64,000 bases of DNA. It comes from Proteles cristata cristata. Taxonomy: Eukaryota; Chordata; Mammalia; Carnivora; Hyaenidae. The DNA lies in the NCBI GenBank assembly GCA_017311185.1, contig JAESUZ010000118.1, positions 248,001-312,000 of the forward strand. Direction: 5' to 3'. Positions 23,215 through 35,115 of this stretch are shown here, piece after piece. Numbering within the stretch: position 1 is the first letter of the stretch; each line of letters begins with the position of its first letter. A model generated the notes under the pieces. That model made no database searches, was not told the DNA's origin, and saw only the letters and a program-made list of their open reading frames with translations. The translations under genes were made by a program, and so were the position numbers.

Positions 23215-24632
23215 TCAAACTTTCATCCTAAAGCAGCAGAATACACATTCTTTTCAAGTGCACATGGAACATTCTCCAGAATAGATCACATACTAGGTCA
23301 CAAATCAGGCTGCAACAAGTACAAAAAGATTGAAATTATGCCATGCTATTTTCTGACCTCAATGCTTTGAAACTTGAACTCAACCACAAGAAAAAATTTG
23401 GAAAAACCACAAATACATGGAGATTAAACAACATGATACTAAAGAATGAGTGGGTCAACCAGGAAATCAATGAAGAAAAAAAATACATGGAAACAAATGA
23501 AAATGAAAATAAGACAGTCCAAAACCTTTGGGATGAAGCAGAAGTTTAAGAGGAAGCTATCTAGCAATACTGGCCTATTTCAAAAAGCAAGAAAAATCTC
23601 AAATAAACAACCTAACCTTACACCTAAAGCAACCAGAAAAAGAACAACAAATAAAGTCCAGCAGAAGAAAAATAATATAGATTAAGGCAGAGATAAATGA
23701 TATAGAAACAAAGAAATAGTAGAACAAGTCAATGAAACCAGGGTTCCTTGAAAAAATTAATTAAATTGATAAACCCTTAGCCAGACTAATAAAAAAGAAA
23801 AGAGAAAGGAGCCAATGAATAAAATCACAAATGGGAGAGGAGAGGTAACAAACACCACCACAGAAAAACACACAATTATGCGAATATTATGAAAAACTAT
23901 ATGCCAACAAATTGGATAATGTGGAAGAAATGGATAAATTCCTAGAAATATATAAAATACCAAAATTGAAACAGGGAGAAATAGAAAACTTGAACAGACC
24001 AATAACCAGCAAGAAACTGAAACAGTAATCAAAAATCCCTCCAAAACAAAAGTTCAGGGCCAGATGGCTTCACAGGGGAATTCTACCAAACATTTAAAGA
24101 AGAGATAATACTCATTCTTCTCAAACTTTTCCAAAAAAATATAAATGGAAAGAAAACTTCCAACCTCATTCTATGAGGGTAGCATTACCCTGATACCAAA
24201 ACTAGACAAATACTCCATTAAGATAGACAACTACAGGCCAATATCCCTGAGGAACAATGGATGCAAAAATTCTTGGCAAAAATACTAGCAAATTGACTCC
24301 AACAGTACATTAAAAGAATCATTCACCGCTAACAAGTGGGATTTATTCCTTGGATGCAAGGTTGGTTCAATATTCACAAATCAACTAACATTATATGCCA
24401 CATTAATAAAAAGGAAGGATAAGAACCATATGGTCCTTTCAACAGATGCAGAAAAACCATTTGACAAAGTACAATATCCATTCAAGATAAAACCCCTCAA
24501 CAAGGTAGGGATAGAGGGAACATATCTCAACATAATAAAGGCCTTCTATGAAAAACCCACAGCTAATATCATCCTCAATGGGGAAGAACTGAGATCTTTT
24601 CCTCTATGATTAGGAACAAGACAGGGAGGGAG

Positions 24633-24815
24633 AGCCTGCTGGCTCAGTCAGTTAAGTGTCTGACTCTTGGTTTTAGGTTGGGTCATGGGTTGGAGTCCCG
24701 TATCAACTTCTGTGCTGACCATGCAAAGAATGCTTGGGATCCTCTTTTCCTCTCTCTCTGCCCCTCCCCTGCTCACACTTTTTCTCTCTCTCAAAATAAA
24801 TAAATTTAAAAAAAA
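24633..24815 (+). mobile_element. Degraded CAN SINE at a deletion point in the LINE-1
   Basis: The head ctggctcagtcagttaagt, CT-rich body and A-rich tail are recognisable, but the middle is rearranged. Left of it, ORF2 text stops at the ...aggaacaagacaggg region. Right of it, the text resumes several hundred bases further along ORF2 (aacttaaccaaagaggtaaa). A stretch of reverse transcriptase sequence is therefore absent. I see no TSD. Confidence 0.85.
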
Positions 24816-25551
24816 TATTAAAACTTAACCAAAGAGGTAAAAGATATGTACCCTGAAAATTATAAAACACTGATGAAAGAAATTGAAGAAGAAGTGGAAA
24901 AATGTTCCATGCTCATGGATGGGAAGAACAAATATTGTTAAATCTCTGTATGATCCAAAGAAGTCTAAACATTTGATGCACTTTCTCTGAAAATGCCACT
25001 CCTTTTTTGTATAGAGCTAGAGCAAACAATCCTAAAATTTGTATGGGACCACAAAAGACCCCAAATAGTCTAGCCAATCTTGGAAAAGCAAAGCAAAGCT
25101 GGAGGCACCATAATTCAGACTTCAAGTTATATCACAAAGCTATGATCAAGATAGTAGGGTATTGGCACAAAAACAGACACATTTATCCATGGAACAGAAT
25201 AGTGAGCCCAGCAACGGACCCACAACTATACAATCAACTGATTTTTGATAAAGTAGGAAAGAATACTGAATGGAAAAAAGATAGTCTTCTCAAAAACGCT
25301 GTTGGAAAAACTGGACAGTAACATGCAGTAGAATGAACCTGTACCACTTTCTTACACTATAAACAACAATAAATTCAAAATGGATGAAAGAACTAAATGT
25401 GATATAGGAAATCATCAAATTCCTAGAGGAGAACACAGGTAGTAACTTCTTTGACATTGGCCATAGCAACTTCTTACTAGATACGTCTCCTGAAAAAAAA
25501 AGGAAACAAAAGCAAAAACTATTGAGACTACATCAAAATAAAAAGCTCCTG

Positions 25552-25690
25552 GGGGCATCGGGGTGGCTCAGTTAGTTAAGCATTCAACTTTAGTTCATGT
25601 CACAATTTCATGATTTGTGAGTTCAAGCCCCCCCCCCCGCCATTGGCCTCTCTGCCCCGGCCTTTCTCTCTCTCTCAAAAATAAATAAAG
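25552..25690 (+). mobile_element. Internally deleted CAN SINE nested in the LINE-1, with TSD
   Basis: The head (gcatcggggtggctcag) and tail (tctcaaaaataaataaag) flank a shortened body that holds a C-run of about 11 at 25629-25639. The TSD aaaaagctcctg (25540-25551) and aaaaagcttctg (25691-25702) match at 11 of 12 positions. Confidence 0.9.
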
Positions 25691-26717
25691 AAAAAGCTTC
25701 TGCATAGTGAAGAAAATGATCAACAAAACTAAAAGGCAACCCTCAGCATGGGAAAAGATATTTGCAAATGATATATACGATAAAGGGTTAGTATCTGAAA
25801 TACATAAAGAACTCATAAAACTGAACACCCAAAAAACAAATAATCCAGTTAAAAAAATGGGCGGAAGACATGAATAGACATTTTCTCAAAGAAAGCATCC
25901 AGATGGCAAACAGACACATGAAAAGCCGCTCAATATCACTCGTCATCAGGGATATACAAATCAAAACAACAGTGAGATATCACCTCAAACCAGGCAGAAT
26001 GGCTAACATTAACAACGCAGGAAACAACATGTATTGGTGAGGATGTGGAGAAAGGGGAACCCTCCTACACCGTTGGTGGGAATGCAAACTGGTGCCTCCA
26101 CTCTGGAAAAGAGTATGGAGGTTCCTCAACATGTTAAAAATAGAACTACCGTAGGATGTAGCAATTGCACTACTAGGTCTTTACCCCAAAAATATAAAAA
26201 TACTGATTTGAAGGGATATATGTGCTCTGATGTTTTGATCAACATTACTAACAAAAGCCAAATTATGGAAAGAGTCCAAATGTCCAACAACCAGGGATGA
26301 CCGGATAAAGAAGTGGAATATATACACAATAGAATATTATTCAGCCATCAAAAAGAATGAAATCTTGTTATTTGCAATGACATGGATGGAGCTAGAATGT
26401 ATTATGCTAAGCGAAAAAAGTTGGTCAGAGAAAGACACAAAGCATATGATTTCTTTCATATTAGAATTTAAGAAACAAAACAGATGAACAGAGAGGGAAG
26501 AAAAGAAAGAGGCAAACTAGGAAACAGACTCTTAACTACAGAGGACAAACCGAGGGATGCAGGACAGGAGGTGGGTGGAGGGATGGGTTAAGTAGGTGAT
26601 GTGTATTGAGGAGGGCACTTGTGATGAGCACTGAGTGTTGTATTTAAGTGACGAATCACTAAGTTAAATTCTATACCTGAAACTAATATTACACTGTATG
26701 TAACCTAACTGGAATAT

Positions 26718-26927
26718 ATTTATTTTATTTATTTATTTTTATGTTTTTATTTTTTACTTGAGAGAGAGAGAGAGAGGGAGCGAGCAGGGGAGGGGACAGA
26801 GGGAGAGAGACAGAAAATATTAAGGAGGCTCCATGCTCAACACAGAGCCCAACATGGAGCTCTATTCCATGACCTGAGCAGAAATCAAGAGTTGGATGCT
26901 AAATCTACTACGCCACCCAGGCACCCC
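26718..26927 (-). mobile_element. CAN SINE inserted in the LINE-1 3' end
   Basis: The tail is at left (tttatttatttttatg) and the head at right (ccacccaggcacccc). It splits the L1 3' terminus: L1 tail text (gaatttaaataaaaacttg) resumes at 26934. The middle of the SINE is diverged, so it is an older insertion. Confidence 0.9.
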
Positions 26928-26965
26928 GTAGCTCGAATTTAAATAAAAACTTGAAAATAAAATAA
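26928..26965 (+). mobile_element. LINE-1 3' terminal piece with A-rich tail
   Basis: The text ctcgaatttaaataaaaac and the following aaaataaaataaa complete the LINE-1 that begins near 22166. Confidence 0.8.
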
Positions 26966-27949
26966 ACGAGGCCAGCCTTTTGTCCTTTCAGATTTGGCTG
27001 GCACTGGCCCATGGTGTACAACTACCTGAGAGCACACCCTGGAAAAAGACAGCTGAGGCATGTTGCTGAAACCACAGGCTATTGAAAACTTGGCCAAAAG
27101 TGACTAGTTTGGACTGCTGACTTCAAAAGTGCTGATGAATACAATGAACTGTGGAAGATGTATGATTTGTTTTGAATGCATTTACTATGATTGATGGCTG
27201 AGATTTGGCAAGTTAGTTCACTCCCAGTGGAGATAAAAGTTTCACTGCCTTGCCTTTCAAGATTCCTGTTGAGACAGATTTCATTCTTATTGGCCAATGT
27301 ACTAACAAATCACGTATAATTTGCAGCATAATGAATTTATTAGCTACGCTGTGGATCAATGCTGTACATAATATTCCTGAGTCAACATGAGCTCTTAATT
27401 AAATTTCCTTATTATAATGCCTCTGGAAATTTTTCTTCAGACTACTAAACTTTGAGACATGAGTTTAGGTTTCAACCAGCAATTATGCTAGTAATTTTTC
27501 TGAGATAGGCCAGGGCCATGGTCAGGTTAGAAAGTGATTTATTGTGAATGTCAGGTTATAAAACTGATATATACAATCAAAACCACCCATAATTAACTCA
27601 AACCATTCTGCCTCAAGTTATTTTGATACCCAGAATATTAGCGTCTGAGAATGTCGATTTCAGTGATTCCATTACAAATATAAAAGATAAAAGTGGCAGC
27701 AATGTGGGGGATGAACAAGATAAAAATAAGTGAGACTATGATAGTACTACTAGTTCTCGTGTATGAAACTGAAATCTTTACTTGAAATTGAAGATCATTG
27801 AGAAGTACAAAAAGAGCAGTGTGGGCCTGAGAACCAAATTCTAAGGTAACTCCAAGGAAGATGTTATTTAAATGAAAAATCTGACCTGGAATGTGTTCAA
27901 AACTCAAGTGTTTTGTGCTTGTTATTAATAAAGAAACATGAGAAAATAT
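26966..27949. other. No gene seen; possible conserved non-coding segment
   Basis: Sequence free of young repeats. At 27280-27450 several TAAT/ATTA cores (for example taatgaatttattagc and gctcttaattaaattt) are packed in complex AT-rich text, of the kind often seen in conserved enhancers. The antisense frame 27638-28045 has no coding features. Confidence 0.35.
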
Positions 27950-28200
27950 GTTTCTCTTGGTACCTACCAAGAAAGAAGGAAAATGGGAGGGAGAACGGAA
28001 GGGAGGAGAGAGAGAGAGGGTGGGGAGAAAGAGAGAGGCTGACAAAGAGACAAAATCTCAGATGGTAACTAGACTTATCATGGTGATCGTTTCACAATAT
28101 ATACAAATATCAAATCATTATGTTGTAGACCTGAAACCAATATAATGCAAATATAATGTTATATATCAACTATACATCAATTAAAAACCAGAAACAAAGA
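27950..28200 (+). mobile_element. LINE-1 3' UTR fragment with polypurine tract
   Basis: A purine-only stretch around 27968-28045 is followed by L1 3'-end text: gatggtaactagacttatca, ttgtagacctgaaaccaata and tatcaactatacatcaatta. The same terminus occurs on the minus strand at 34993-35110 and 47740-48070. Confidence 0.75.
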
Positions 28201-28309
28201 GATAAAATCTGGTGAGAAACAAATATCCAGCTTTAAGATCCCCAAATAGGCTGTCATGCCCCCTTCAAAATATCAAATTTTGCTTAAATATATTAGAAAT
28301 ATTTTTCAA

Positions 28310-28513
28310 TTTTTTTACCTGTATCTATTTATTAAAGATAGAGACAGCGTGAGCAGGGGAGGGGCAGAGAGAGAGGGAGACACAGAATGTGAAGCAGGCT
28401 CCAGGCTCTGAGTTGTCAACACAGAGCCTGACACGGGGCTTGAATTCACAAACCATGAGATCATGGCCGAGCCAAAGATGGATGCTTAACAGACTGAGCC
28501 ATGCAGGTGCCCC
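28310..28513 (-). mobile_element. CAN SINE, older copy
   Basis: The body phrase gagcaggggaggggcagaga, the B-box remnant and the head end (ccatgcaggtgcccct) are clear. Flanks gaaatattttt and gaaatggtttt could be a blurred TSD. Confidence 0.9.
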
Positions 28514-28814
28514 TCGAAATGGTTTTTTTTTTTTTTTTTTAATCAATTAGTAGGACAATTAGCCAATGTTATATTTACATCCCTGGTATTTTCTCAAATG
28601 AGCTCCAAGGGCTGCCACCAAAAAGCCCTAGCTGAGCTCTCAAAGGTCCACTTCATGCTGGGTTCTGGGTACACTACACAGGATCTCAGAAAAAATCACG
28701 GAGCCTGATGCTGATGCTGCAAAAATGGAGTTTGCTGCCAGGTCGGATAAGCTACCTCAAGCCCCAGTATTTTACCACAGTGAACCAGAAGGTTATGAAA
28801 TATGTAGAAACAGG

Positions 28815-29013
28815 GGTGCCTGAGTGGCTCAGTCGGTTAAGTGCTGACTTCGGCTCAGGTTAGGATCTCACGGTTTGTGGGTTCAGGCCCCACGTCAGGC
28901 TCTGTGCTGACAGCTAGCTCAGAGCCTGTTTCAGACTCTGTGTCTCCCTCTCTCTCTGACCCTCCCCTTCTCATGCTGTCTCTCAGAAATAACTAAAACA
29001 TAAAAAAAAGAAC
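28815..29013 (+). mobile_element. CAN SINE with perfect TSD
   Basis: The head is ggtgcctgagtggctcagtc and the tail region is cagaaataactaaaacat. The TSD tatgtagaaacagg is identical at 28801-28814 and 29014-29027. The body is about 20 bases shorter than usual after ctcagagcctg. Confidence 0.95.
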
Positions 29014-29027
29014 TATGTAGAAACAGG

Positions 29028-30055
29028 CCTCAAATCTATTGGCAATGAATTTTCAATATCTTGCACAACACAGTGATTTGTTAATACGGATTGAGTCTCT
29101 TTTAAACTAGTCTTTTACTCCTCTCAAAAATACCAATAAACCATCTGCTGTTACTTGTTTATCAAATAACTTTTCAAAAGTGTGGTCAATCAAAGAATCA
29201 GTAACCCATGAATCAATTCATCTGTTAGTGATAATTCCCTCTCCATGCTTAGTTTTTGTTTTAGGCACGTCCTATCCTTTTAACATACAGCATGACTTCC
29301 AAGAGCAAGGAACATTTCAGTTGTAGAAATGCCCACTGGGTGCCCTACTTTCGTAAGAGGAAATAAATAATTCAGTTTTACTAAAGGGAAAAAAAAGTCA
29401 GTACATTCTATGCTTGCTTTATATATGGACTTCAAGTTCATTCATCCCCAATTTTCATATTTTGGGGGTTTTGCTTATTTCTGCACATGGGGTTCCTTAT
29501 ATTCCTGGCCACAAAGGACAGTTGTGGTCTACTTGACACATTTGTAATGAAAATGAAATATCACAAACTTTTCTTTGCAGAATAAACATCTTAAAGCTAG
29601 TTTCCTTGGAGATCAAGAGATTGTCCAGAAAGTATACATCAATAAAATACTCTCTCAAGGAGTACCAAGTACACTGATAACGTAGAAGCCCCGTTTCTTC
29701 CTTTGACTCATACTGCTTTAATCATAAGACATCATGCATATAAGTATTTGAATACTATTGGGACATTTCAACATAATATCGGCCTCAGAATCTATGATTT
29801 GGAATTCTCTTATAAGAAAGTGCATTTTATACAAATTTGTTTTGTGTCTTGGCAACTAAACCTCCTTTGATAACATCTGATAATTAATACTGCTATTTCA
29901 TAAAGAATGTAAGAGAGATCCAGGTAGGTGGTTTTAAAGTTGGCCTCTGTCAAAGTACTTTTTCTTCAAAGTGGTCCCATTTTTTTCCTGTGTGTTTTTC
30001 AGATTCTTTTCTAAGAAATATACCTTTTTCACTCCACTAATGGAAAACCACTCAT
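29028..30055. other. No gene seen
   Basis: Single-copy-looking AT-rich sequence with no coding-like frame. Confidence 0.45.
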
Positions 30056-30565
30056 TTCTTGATTTATTCAACAAATACTTATTGAACTTGTAGTATATAG
30101 TAAACACTTGGAGAAGATGCTGGACATGGAAAGATGAGTAGATAAGGACCTGCTCTTAAGAAACTCACAATCTAGTGAAGAAGAGAGACAATGTTTACAT
30201 ACAATCTTACTGTACCTCTTGTGCTAAGGGCTCCAATGGCACATACAGAACACAGATCAATCTATTTGATCTTGGAGTTGGAAGGCTCCCTATAGGAGGA
30301 TACTCCTGACATATCCAAAGGCAGGAGGAATTAGGTACAGGGAAGAGGAGCAAGGGTGGAATGGGGGAAGGAGTGAATAGATGGGGAGGATTCCCAGACT
30401 GAAAACATGACAAAGGCACAGAGTTATAGGAATCCAGTGCATATGTTACAGTAGATGGTGCATGTGCAGGAGAAAAGTGCGAAATGAGGCTGCAGAGATG
30501 GGCAGGAAAGGGTCATGAAAGATGAATGACTAGTGAAGGGAGCTGAGCATGTCCCCATGTGCTGG
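30056..30565 (-). repeat. Ancient L2-like repeat
   Basis: It starts ttcaacaaatacttattgaa and continues through gaaactcacaatctagtgaag into AG-rich text, as in the other copies. Class assignment tentative. Confidence 0.45.
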
Positions 30566-31830
30566 AGGAGCATGGAGAGAATTTTATTTTTAAGACACTG
30601 ACTCTTCTTTTCTTCCTCATTCTATGGAGAATAGAAGAGACAATCTGCCTTTATGGAAAGTGAGTCAAAACCTAGAAAATAGGCATAGGTTTCTGAAAAG
30701 AAAAAAGAATATATGATCAATGCCCTGACTCAATTGGGACTTTTCTTTCTTTCTTTTTTTTTTTATATGCACTAAGTCATCACATACCTTACCACATTTC
30801 TGATCTGTTTGATGGTATTGAAATATTGACTCGGTTTCTGATACAGTTTCTGGAGTCTGAATGTCACTGCAGGGATGAATAAACCAAACAGATTGGATTC
30901 ATATGGGCTTGCCATATGACACATTTTTTTCCACATAAGATTAGAGGAAAAACTGATTTCACTCAATTTCCTGCCTTATGTGGGTTAGAACTGAAGTCAG
31001 TGCCATTATCCCTTTGCTTGTTCTTTTGTATTTAAATTTGATGTGGGATTGTACTGTTACAGAAGAAATAATTTAATACCTTCTGCTACCTCTTCTTTTT
31101 TTCTTATGGGTTTAATTTTAAAAAGAGAAACAGGACATGGACTTTTCTTCATGAAAACTGCACTATTTTTAGATTTTAAGAACTTTTTAAGTTATCAAAT
31201 AAACACATTTTGTTCATTTATCCAAACTGCATTGTAATTACTTGCAGGCTAAGTATCTTGTAATATGTGCAATCTTTTATACTATTCATATGTGGTCAGT
31301 TTTTAATAGTTCAAAAGTTATGAAAACCTCATAAGACCACCCAAATGAAATTATATTGTAGGTTCTATAGTGACAAAACATGAGCCACACTGGCTTGAGG
31401 TCCAGAGCTTAAAACTGTCTACTTAAGCTCTAGTTAGAAAATGCCTATAATATGAAATACAAAATCTGACATCTCTACAGAATATATTCAAGTCTCTTTG
31501 TTTATAAGAAAGTAAACCTTGGACCTAACCCATACTGCCAGCATGCTGAGATTTCCCTTTGGATACAGATTTCATTCGGGTTAACAGGATTGTTGATAAT
31601 GGTACTTTCACACACAAAAAATTAAAACTTAAGATATCACTGTCTATACAGACAATGAGGACAGTGAAGGTAAAAAAGAGAAGTATTGCTTGGCTAGCTG
31701 CTGGATCTCAGTCTTTCTGCTTCATTCATTTGTTCATTTGTGCACTCATTGGTTAGTTTATTCACTCAAAAATATATATTGAACATTTCTGTGGCAGATA
31801 AAGTGACAGGTGCTGGATTAAATGATGATT
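30566..31830. other. No gene seen
   Basis: AT-rich sequence; a CT-rich run ends in a T-run at 30742-30763. No coding-like frame. Confidence 0.45.
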
Positions 31831-31842
31831 AAAACACATCTG

Positions 31843-32553
31843 TTTTTTTTTTTCTACAAATAGTTTATTGTCAAGTTAGTCTCCATATAACACCCAGTGC
31901 TCATCCCCACAAGTGTCCTCCTCCATGCCCATCCCCCTCCCCCACATCCATCAGTCCTCAGTTTTTGTCAGCATTCAAGAGTCTCTCATGGTTTGCCTCT
32001 CTCCCTTTCCCCCATTTCCGCCCTTCTTCCCCTTGTTCCTCAGTTAAGTTCCTCCTAATCCTCCTATACGTGCACACATATGATATTTGTCCTTCTCTGC
32101 CTGACTTATTTCGCTCAGCATAACACCCTCAAGGTCCATCCACGTTGCTACACATGGCCAGATTTCATTGTTTCTCATTGCCATGCAGTATTCCATGGTA
32201 TAGATAAACCACATCTTCTTGATCCATTCGTCCGTTGATGGACACTTAGGCTCTTTCCATGTTTTGGCTATTGTGGAGAGTGCTGCTATGAACATTGGGG
32301 TCCATGTGCCCCTATGCCTCAGCATCTCTGTATCCCTTGGGTAAATTCCTAGCAGTGCTATTGCTGGGTCATAGGGGAATTCTAGTGTTAATTTTTTGAG
32401 GAACCTCCACACTGTTTTCTAGAGGGGCTGTACCAGTTTACAATTCCACCAACAGTGTAGGAGGGTGCCTGTTTCTCCACATCCTCGCCAGCATCTCGCA
32501 TTCTCTGATTTGCTCATTTTAGCTACTCTGTCTGGCGTGAGGTGGTATCTCAG
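31843..32553 (-). mobile_element. Young 5'-truncated LINE-1 (ORF2 C-terminus and 3' UTR) with TSD
   Basis: On the minus strand the ORF2 C-terminal region is open for 122 codons (32412-32044), starting MWRFLKKLTLEFPYDPAIAL and passing through an IAALSTIAKTWK segment. The 3' UTR and A-tail follow, to 31843. The TSD aaaacacatctg (31831-31842) and aaaacacatttg (32554-32565) differ at one base. Only the last part of ORF2 is present, so the copy is dead on arrival, but the preserved reading frame shows that it is recent. Confidence 0.96.
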
Positions 32554-32647
32554 AAAACACATTTGGTTTTATGCTTAAGCATCTTGCAGAGCAGAGAGTC
32601 AAAGAATGTTAAGATATTATAAACATTTTAAATTTCATTAATATTCT

Positions 32648-32866
32648 GGGGTGCCTGGGTGGCTCAGTTGGTTAAGCATTCAACTTTGACTCAGGTCATG
32701 ATCTCACAGTTCATGGGATTGAGCCCCACATCAGGCTCTGTGCTGACAGCTAGCTCAGAGCCTGGACCCCACTTCAGATTCTGTGTCTCCCTCTCTCTCT
32801 GACCCTCCCCTGCTCACACTGTCTCTCTCTCTCTCAGAAATAAATAAAACATTAAAAAAATAAATC
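32648..32866 (+). mobile_element. CAN SINE with TSD
   Basis: The head is ggggtgcctgggtggctcag and the tail is aaataaataaaacattaaa. The TSD attaatattct is identical at 32637-32647 and 32869-32879. Confidence 0.95.
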
Positions 32867-33003
32867 TGATTAATATTCTATGTAAAAATGCCATTCCCCC
32901 AAAAAAGACAATTTATCTTCCATTAAGGAATGAAGACTCACTCCATTGACGAAGATAAACATGTAAACAAGTATAAATTCAAATGACCAGTAGGTGACAT
33001 CGA

Positions 33004-33025
33004 TTTAAAAAAAAAAAAAAAAAAA
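33004..33025. repeat. Poly(A) run
   Basis: About 19 A residues stand directly before an MIR. It is not the tail of any element I can see on its left. Confidence 0.8.
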
Positions 33026-33029
33026 GAGG

Positions 33030-33230
33030 CTTTAGACAGGAAGTCCTGGCTTCAGATCTGAGTTTCAGTTCTAGCCATGTGCTCTTGAGCCAGTTGTTCA
33101 AGACTTCTAAACCTCAGTCTTTTCCTGTGTCAGGGGAGAACCTAAGTACTGTGCTTATTGGATAGTATAAGAATTATCTAAAGGTACGGGCAGCTCATTA
33201 AATTGCAGTTATTACTATTATTATTTTCTG
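33030..33230 (+). repeat. MIR SINE
   Basis: The MIR order is seen: gtcctggcttcagatctgag, catgtgctcttgagccagtt, then ctaaacctcagtcttttcctg. Confidence 0.75.
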
Positions 33231-33769
33231 GAGTCATGGAATTTTTCACATTGGAGGGAACATTTCAACTTGTTCTAAAAGAGCAGGTAGAGTTTATCAG
33301 GCAGAAAAAGTTTCTTAGGGTGTTCTAGAGAAGAGGAACAAAGTGTGTAAATTCATGTGACCAGAATTGAAATGGTTCCTTGGGGGAAGCGCAAATGGAT
33401 GAGTGCAGGTGGGACACCATGGTATCTAAATAATCTGTTTTTCTACCTCTTCTTTCAACTGGTAAACACAAGAAAACATTCTAAAAATTAATTTAAATCT
33501 TTTTTCTCTTTATCTCTTTTCCATACCCCACACCACTAAAATACATACCTCTTTCAGAGTATCTCAATGTTAAGAGACTTGGTACATCAAGGTTAGCAGA
33601 TTTCACAGCATTGGACAAAAAAGAGGAAGACAAGAGAGCAGCAAAAATGTTTCGTGTAAGAGCTTGAATGCTCCAGTAGGTTCAGAAGATGAAGTTAAAG
33701 GGCTAAAAATTGGTTCAGAGGTATTTATTGGTGCTTCTAACATCATCCTAATCATTCTTTTCCACCTAA
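33231..33769. other. No gene seen
   Basis: Single-copy-looking sequence; no coding-like frame. Confidence 0.45.
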
Positions 33770-33785
33770 TAAAAATCGATTTCTT

Positions 33786-34005
33786 CTTTTTTTAAAGTTT
33801 ATTTTATTTTTGAAGCAAAGGGGGAGAGAGAGAGGGAGAGAGAGAGAGAGAGGGAGGGAGAGAGCACACAAAGGAGGGACAGAGAGAGAGGGAGACAGAG
33901 GTTCTGCACTGACAGTGCAGGGCTTGGACCCACAAACCATGAGATCATGACTTGAGTTGAAATCAAGAGTTGGATGCTTCACTGACTGAGCTACCCAGGT
34001 GCCCC
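33786..34005 (-). mobile_element. CAN SINE, older copy with TSD
   Basis: The tail is tttttttaaagtttatttt, a (GA)n-rich body lies at 33823-33900, and the head end is gagctacccaggtgcccc. The TSD taaaaatcgatttctt (33770-33785) and taaaaacccatttctt (34006-34021) differ at two or three positions. Confidence 0.94.
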
Positions 34006-34021
34006 TAAAAACCCATTTCTT

Positions 34022-34597
34022 ACTGCCTATAGTATTTGTGAATTCTGTTTCAGGGAAGAAGTTCCTTTTTCAAGCCAATGGGAAAGCCCTCTCCTTTTTC
34101 CCTGGGCGATTCCTGAGCAACCGCTAGCAGTCCATGTGAACATGTCAAATACTTGCATGGATCCTCTTGTTTGTGGCAGTCAAATGACTCACACTTCCAG
34201 ACGGCAGTGTTAGCCTTCATTTAGATTCCACTCTTGGCACTACTAACCCGATCTGGTGCTGTTTCAATAAATACCTTTTTCTGTTATGAGGACAAGGATT
34301 TTTAAAAATTAAAACTTTTTACTTCCCTAATTCCTGAACATGAAAGTATCTTTTTAAATTATAGATTGTCAGGAGAAAAGGAGTACAAGAGAAAAAAAAA
34401 TGGAAAAATAAGACATAATTTTATCACACATTAAAGAGGTAATCATTGTGAACATTTTGATGTATTTCTGCCTAATCTTTGTTTTTTTTTTTTCTTCCCC
34501 CAAGTGGATCTCTCTGAGATTTCCAACAAAGGAATTACTAGGTCAAAGGGAATAAACGTTTTTAAGTCTCTTGATGAATATTGTCAAATTGTTTTTT
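34022..34597. other. No gene seen
   Basis: AT-rich sequence without a recognised feature. Confidence 0.45.
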
Positions 34598-34613
34598 AAA
34601 AAATGTTATGCCA

Positions 34614-34819
34614 GGGGTGCCTGGGTGGCTTAGTCGGTTAAGCGTCCGACTTTCGCTTAGGTCATGATCTCACGGTTCGTGGGTTCGAGCCCCGCGTCGG
34701 GCTCTGTGCTGACTGCCGGCTTAGAGCCTGGAGCCTGTTTCAATCTGTGAGTCCCTCTCTCTCTGACTCTCCCCTGCTCATGCTGTCTCTCTCTCTCCTA
34801 GAAATAAATAAAACATTAA
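34614..34819 (+). mobile_element. CAN SINE, young diagnostic subfamily, perfect TSD
   Basis: It carries gactttcgcttagg, an intact B box (ggttcgagccc), gactgccggcttag, caatctgtgagtccc and ctcctagaaataaat. The TSD aaaaaatgttatgcca is identical at 34598-34613 and 34820-34835. Confidence 0.97.
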
Positions 34820-34989
34820 AAAAAATGTTATGCCAATTTCTGAGGTACTGAGAATAACATCACATGATATTCTACCCAACACTTGCCATGAGACATTATA
34901 AATATGTAAAGACATAAATACATAATTTCTTTCTTTTAATTTGTATTTCTTATTACAAATAAGAAGGATCAATTTTTAAATGTTATTTT

Positions 34990-35115
34990 ATTTGTTTCTT
35001 TTCCCTTTGTTTGAAGTGTAGTTAACATACAGTGTTATGTTAATTTTAGGTGGTTCACCAAGTGTGATTCAGTAAGTCTATACGTCATGCTGTGCCCACC
35101 ACAAGTGTAGGTACC
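34990..35115 (-). mobile_element. LINE-1 3' terminus remnant
   Basis: The reverse complement reads like the L1 3' end (gtatgttaactacacttcaa). It resembles 27950-28200 and 47740-48070. Confidence 0.6.

Larger units (their letters stand above)
22166..26717 (+). mobile_element. Long LINE-1 copy: ORF1 C-terminus, ORF2 and 3' UTR, inactivated
   Basis: From about 22190 the text translates in pieces to the L1 ORF1 C-terminal domain (ccaagaatattctatccagc onwards). After a spacer, ORF2 follows from about 22430 with endonuclease-region, reverse-transcriptase-region and C-terminal text. Examples are ggggatttt before a Thr/Pro-rich segment, gacagatcatttaagcag, and the Cys-rich end near 26040-26090. The 3' UTR with its tail is near 26540-26717 and resumes at 26928-26965. 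ORF2 is broken by many stops and frameshifts and by SINEs at 22991, 24633, 25552 and 26718. The 5' UTR and most of ORF1 are missing, so the copy was 5'-truncated or decayed. It cannot make working proteins. Confidence 0.93.

Noticed and set aside
32044..32412. 122-codon minus-strand gene
   Set aside because: It is the C-terminal part of LINE-1 ORF2 in a 5'-truncated element.
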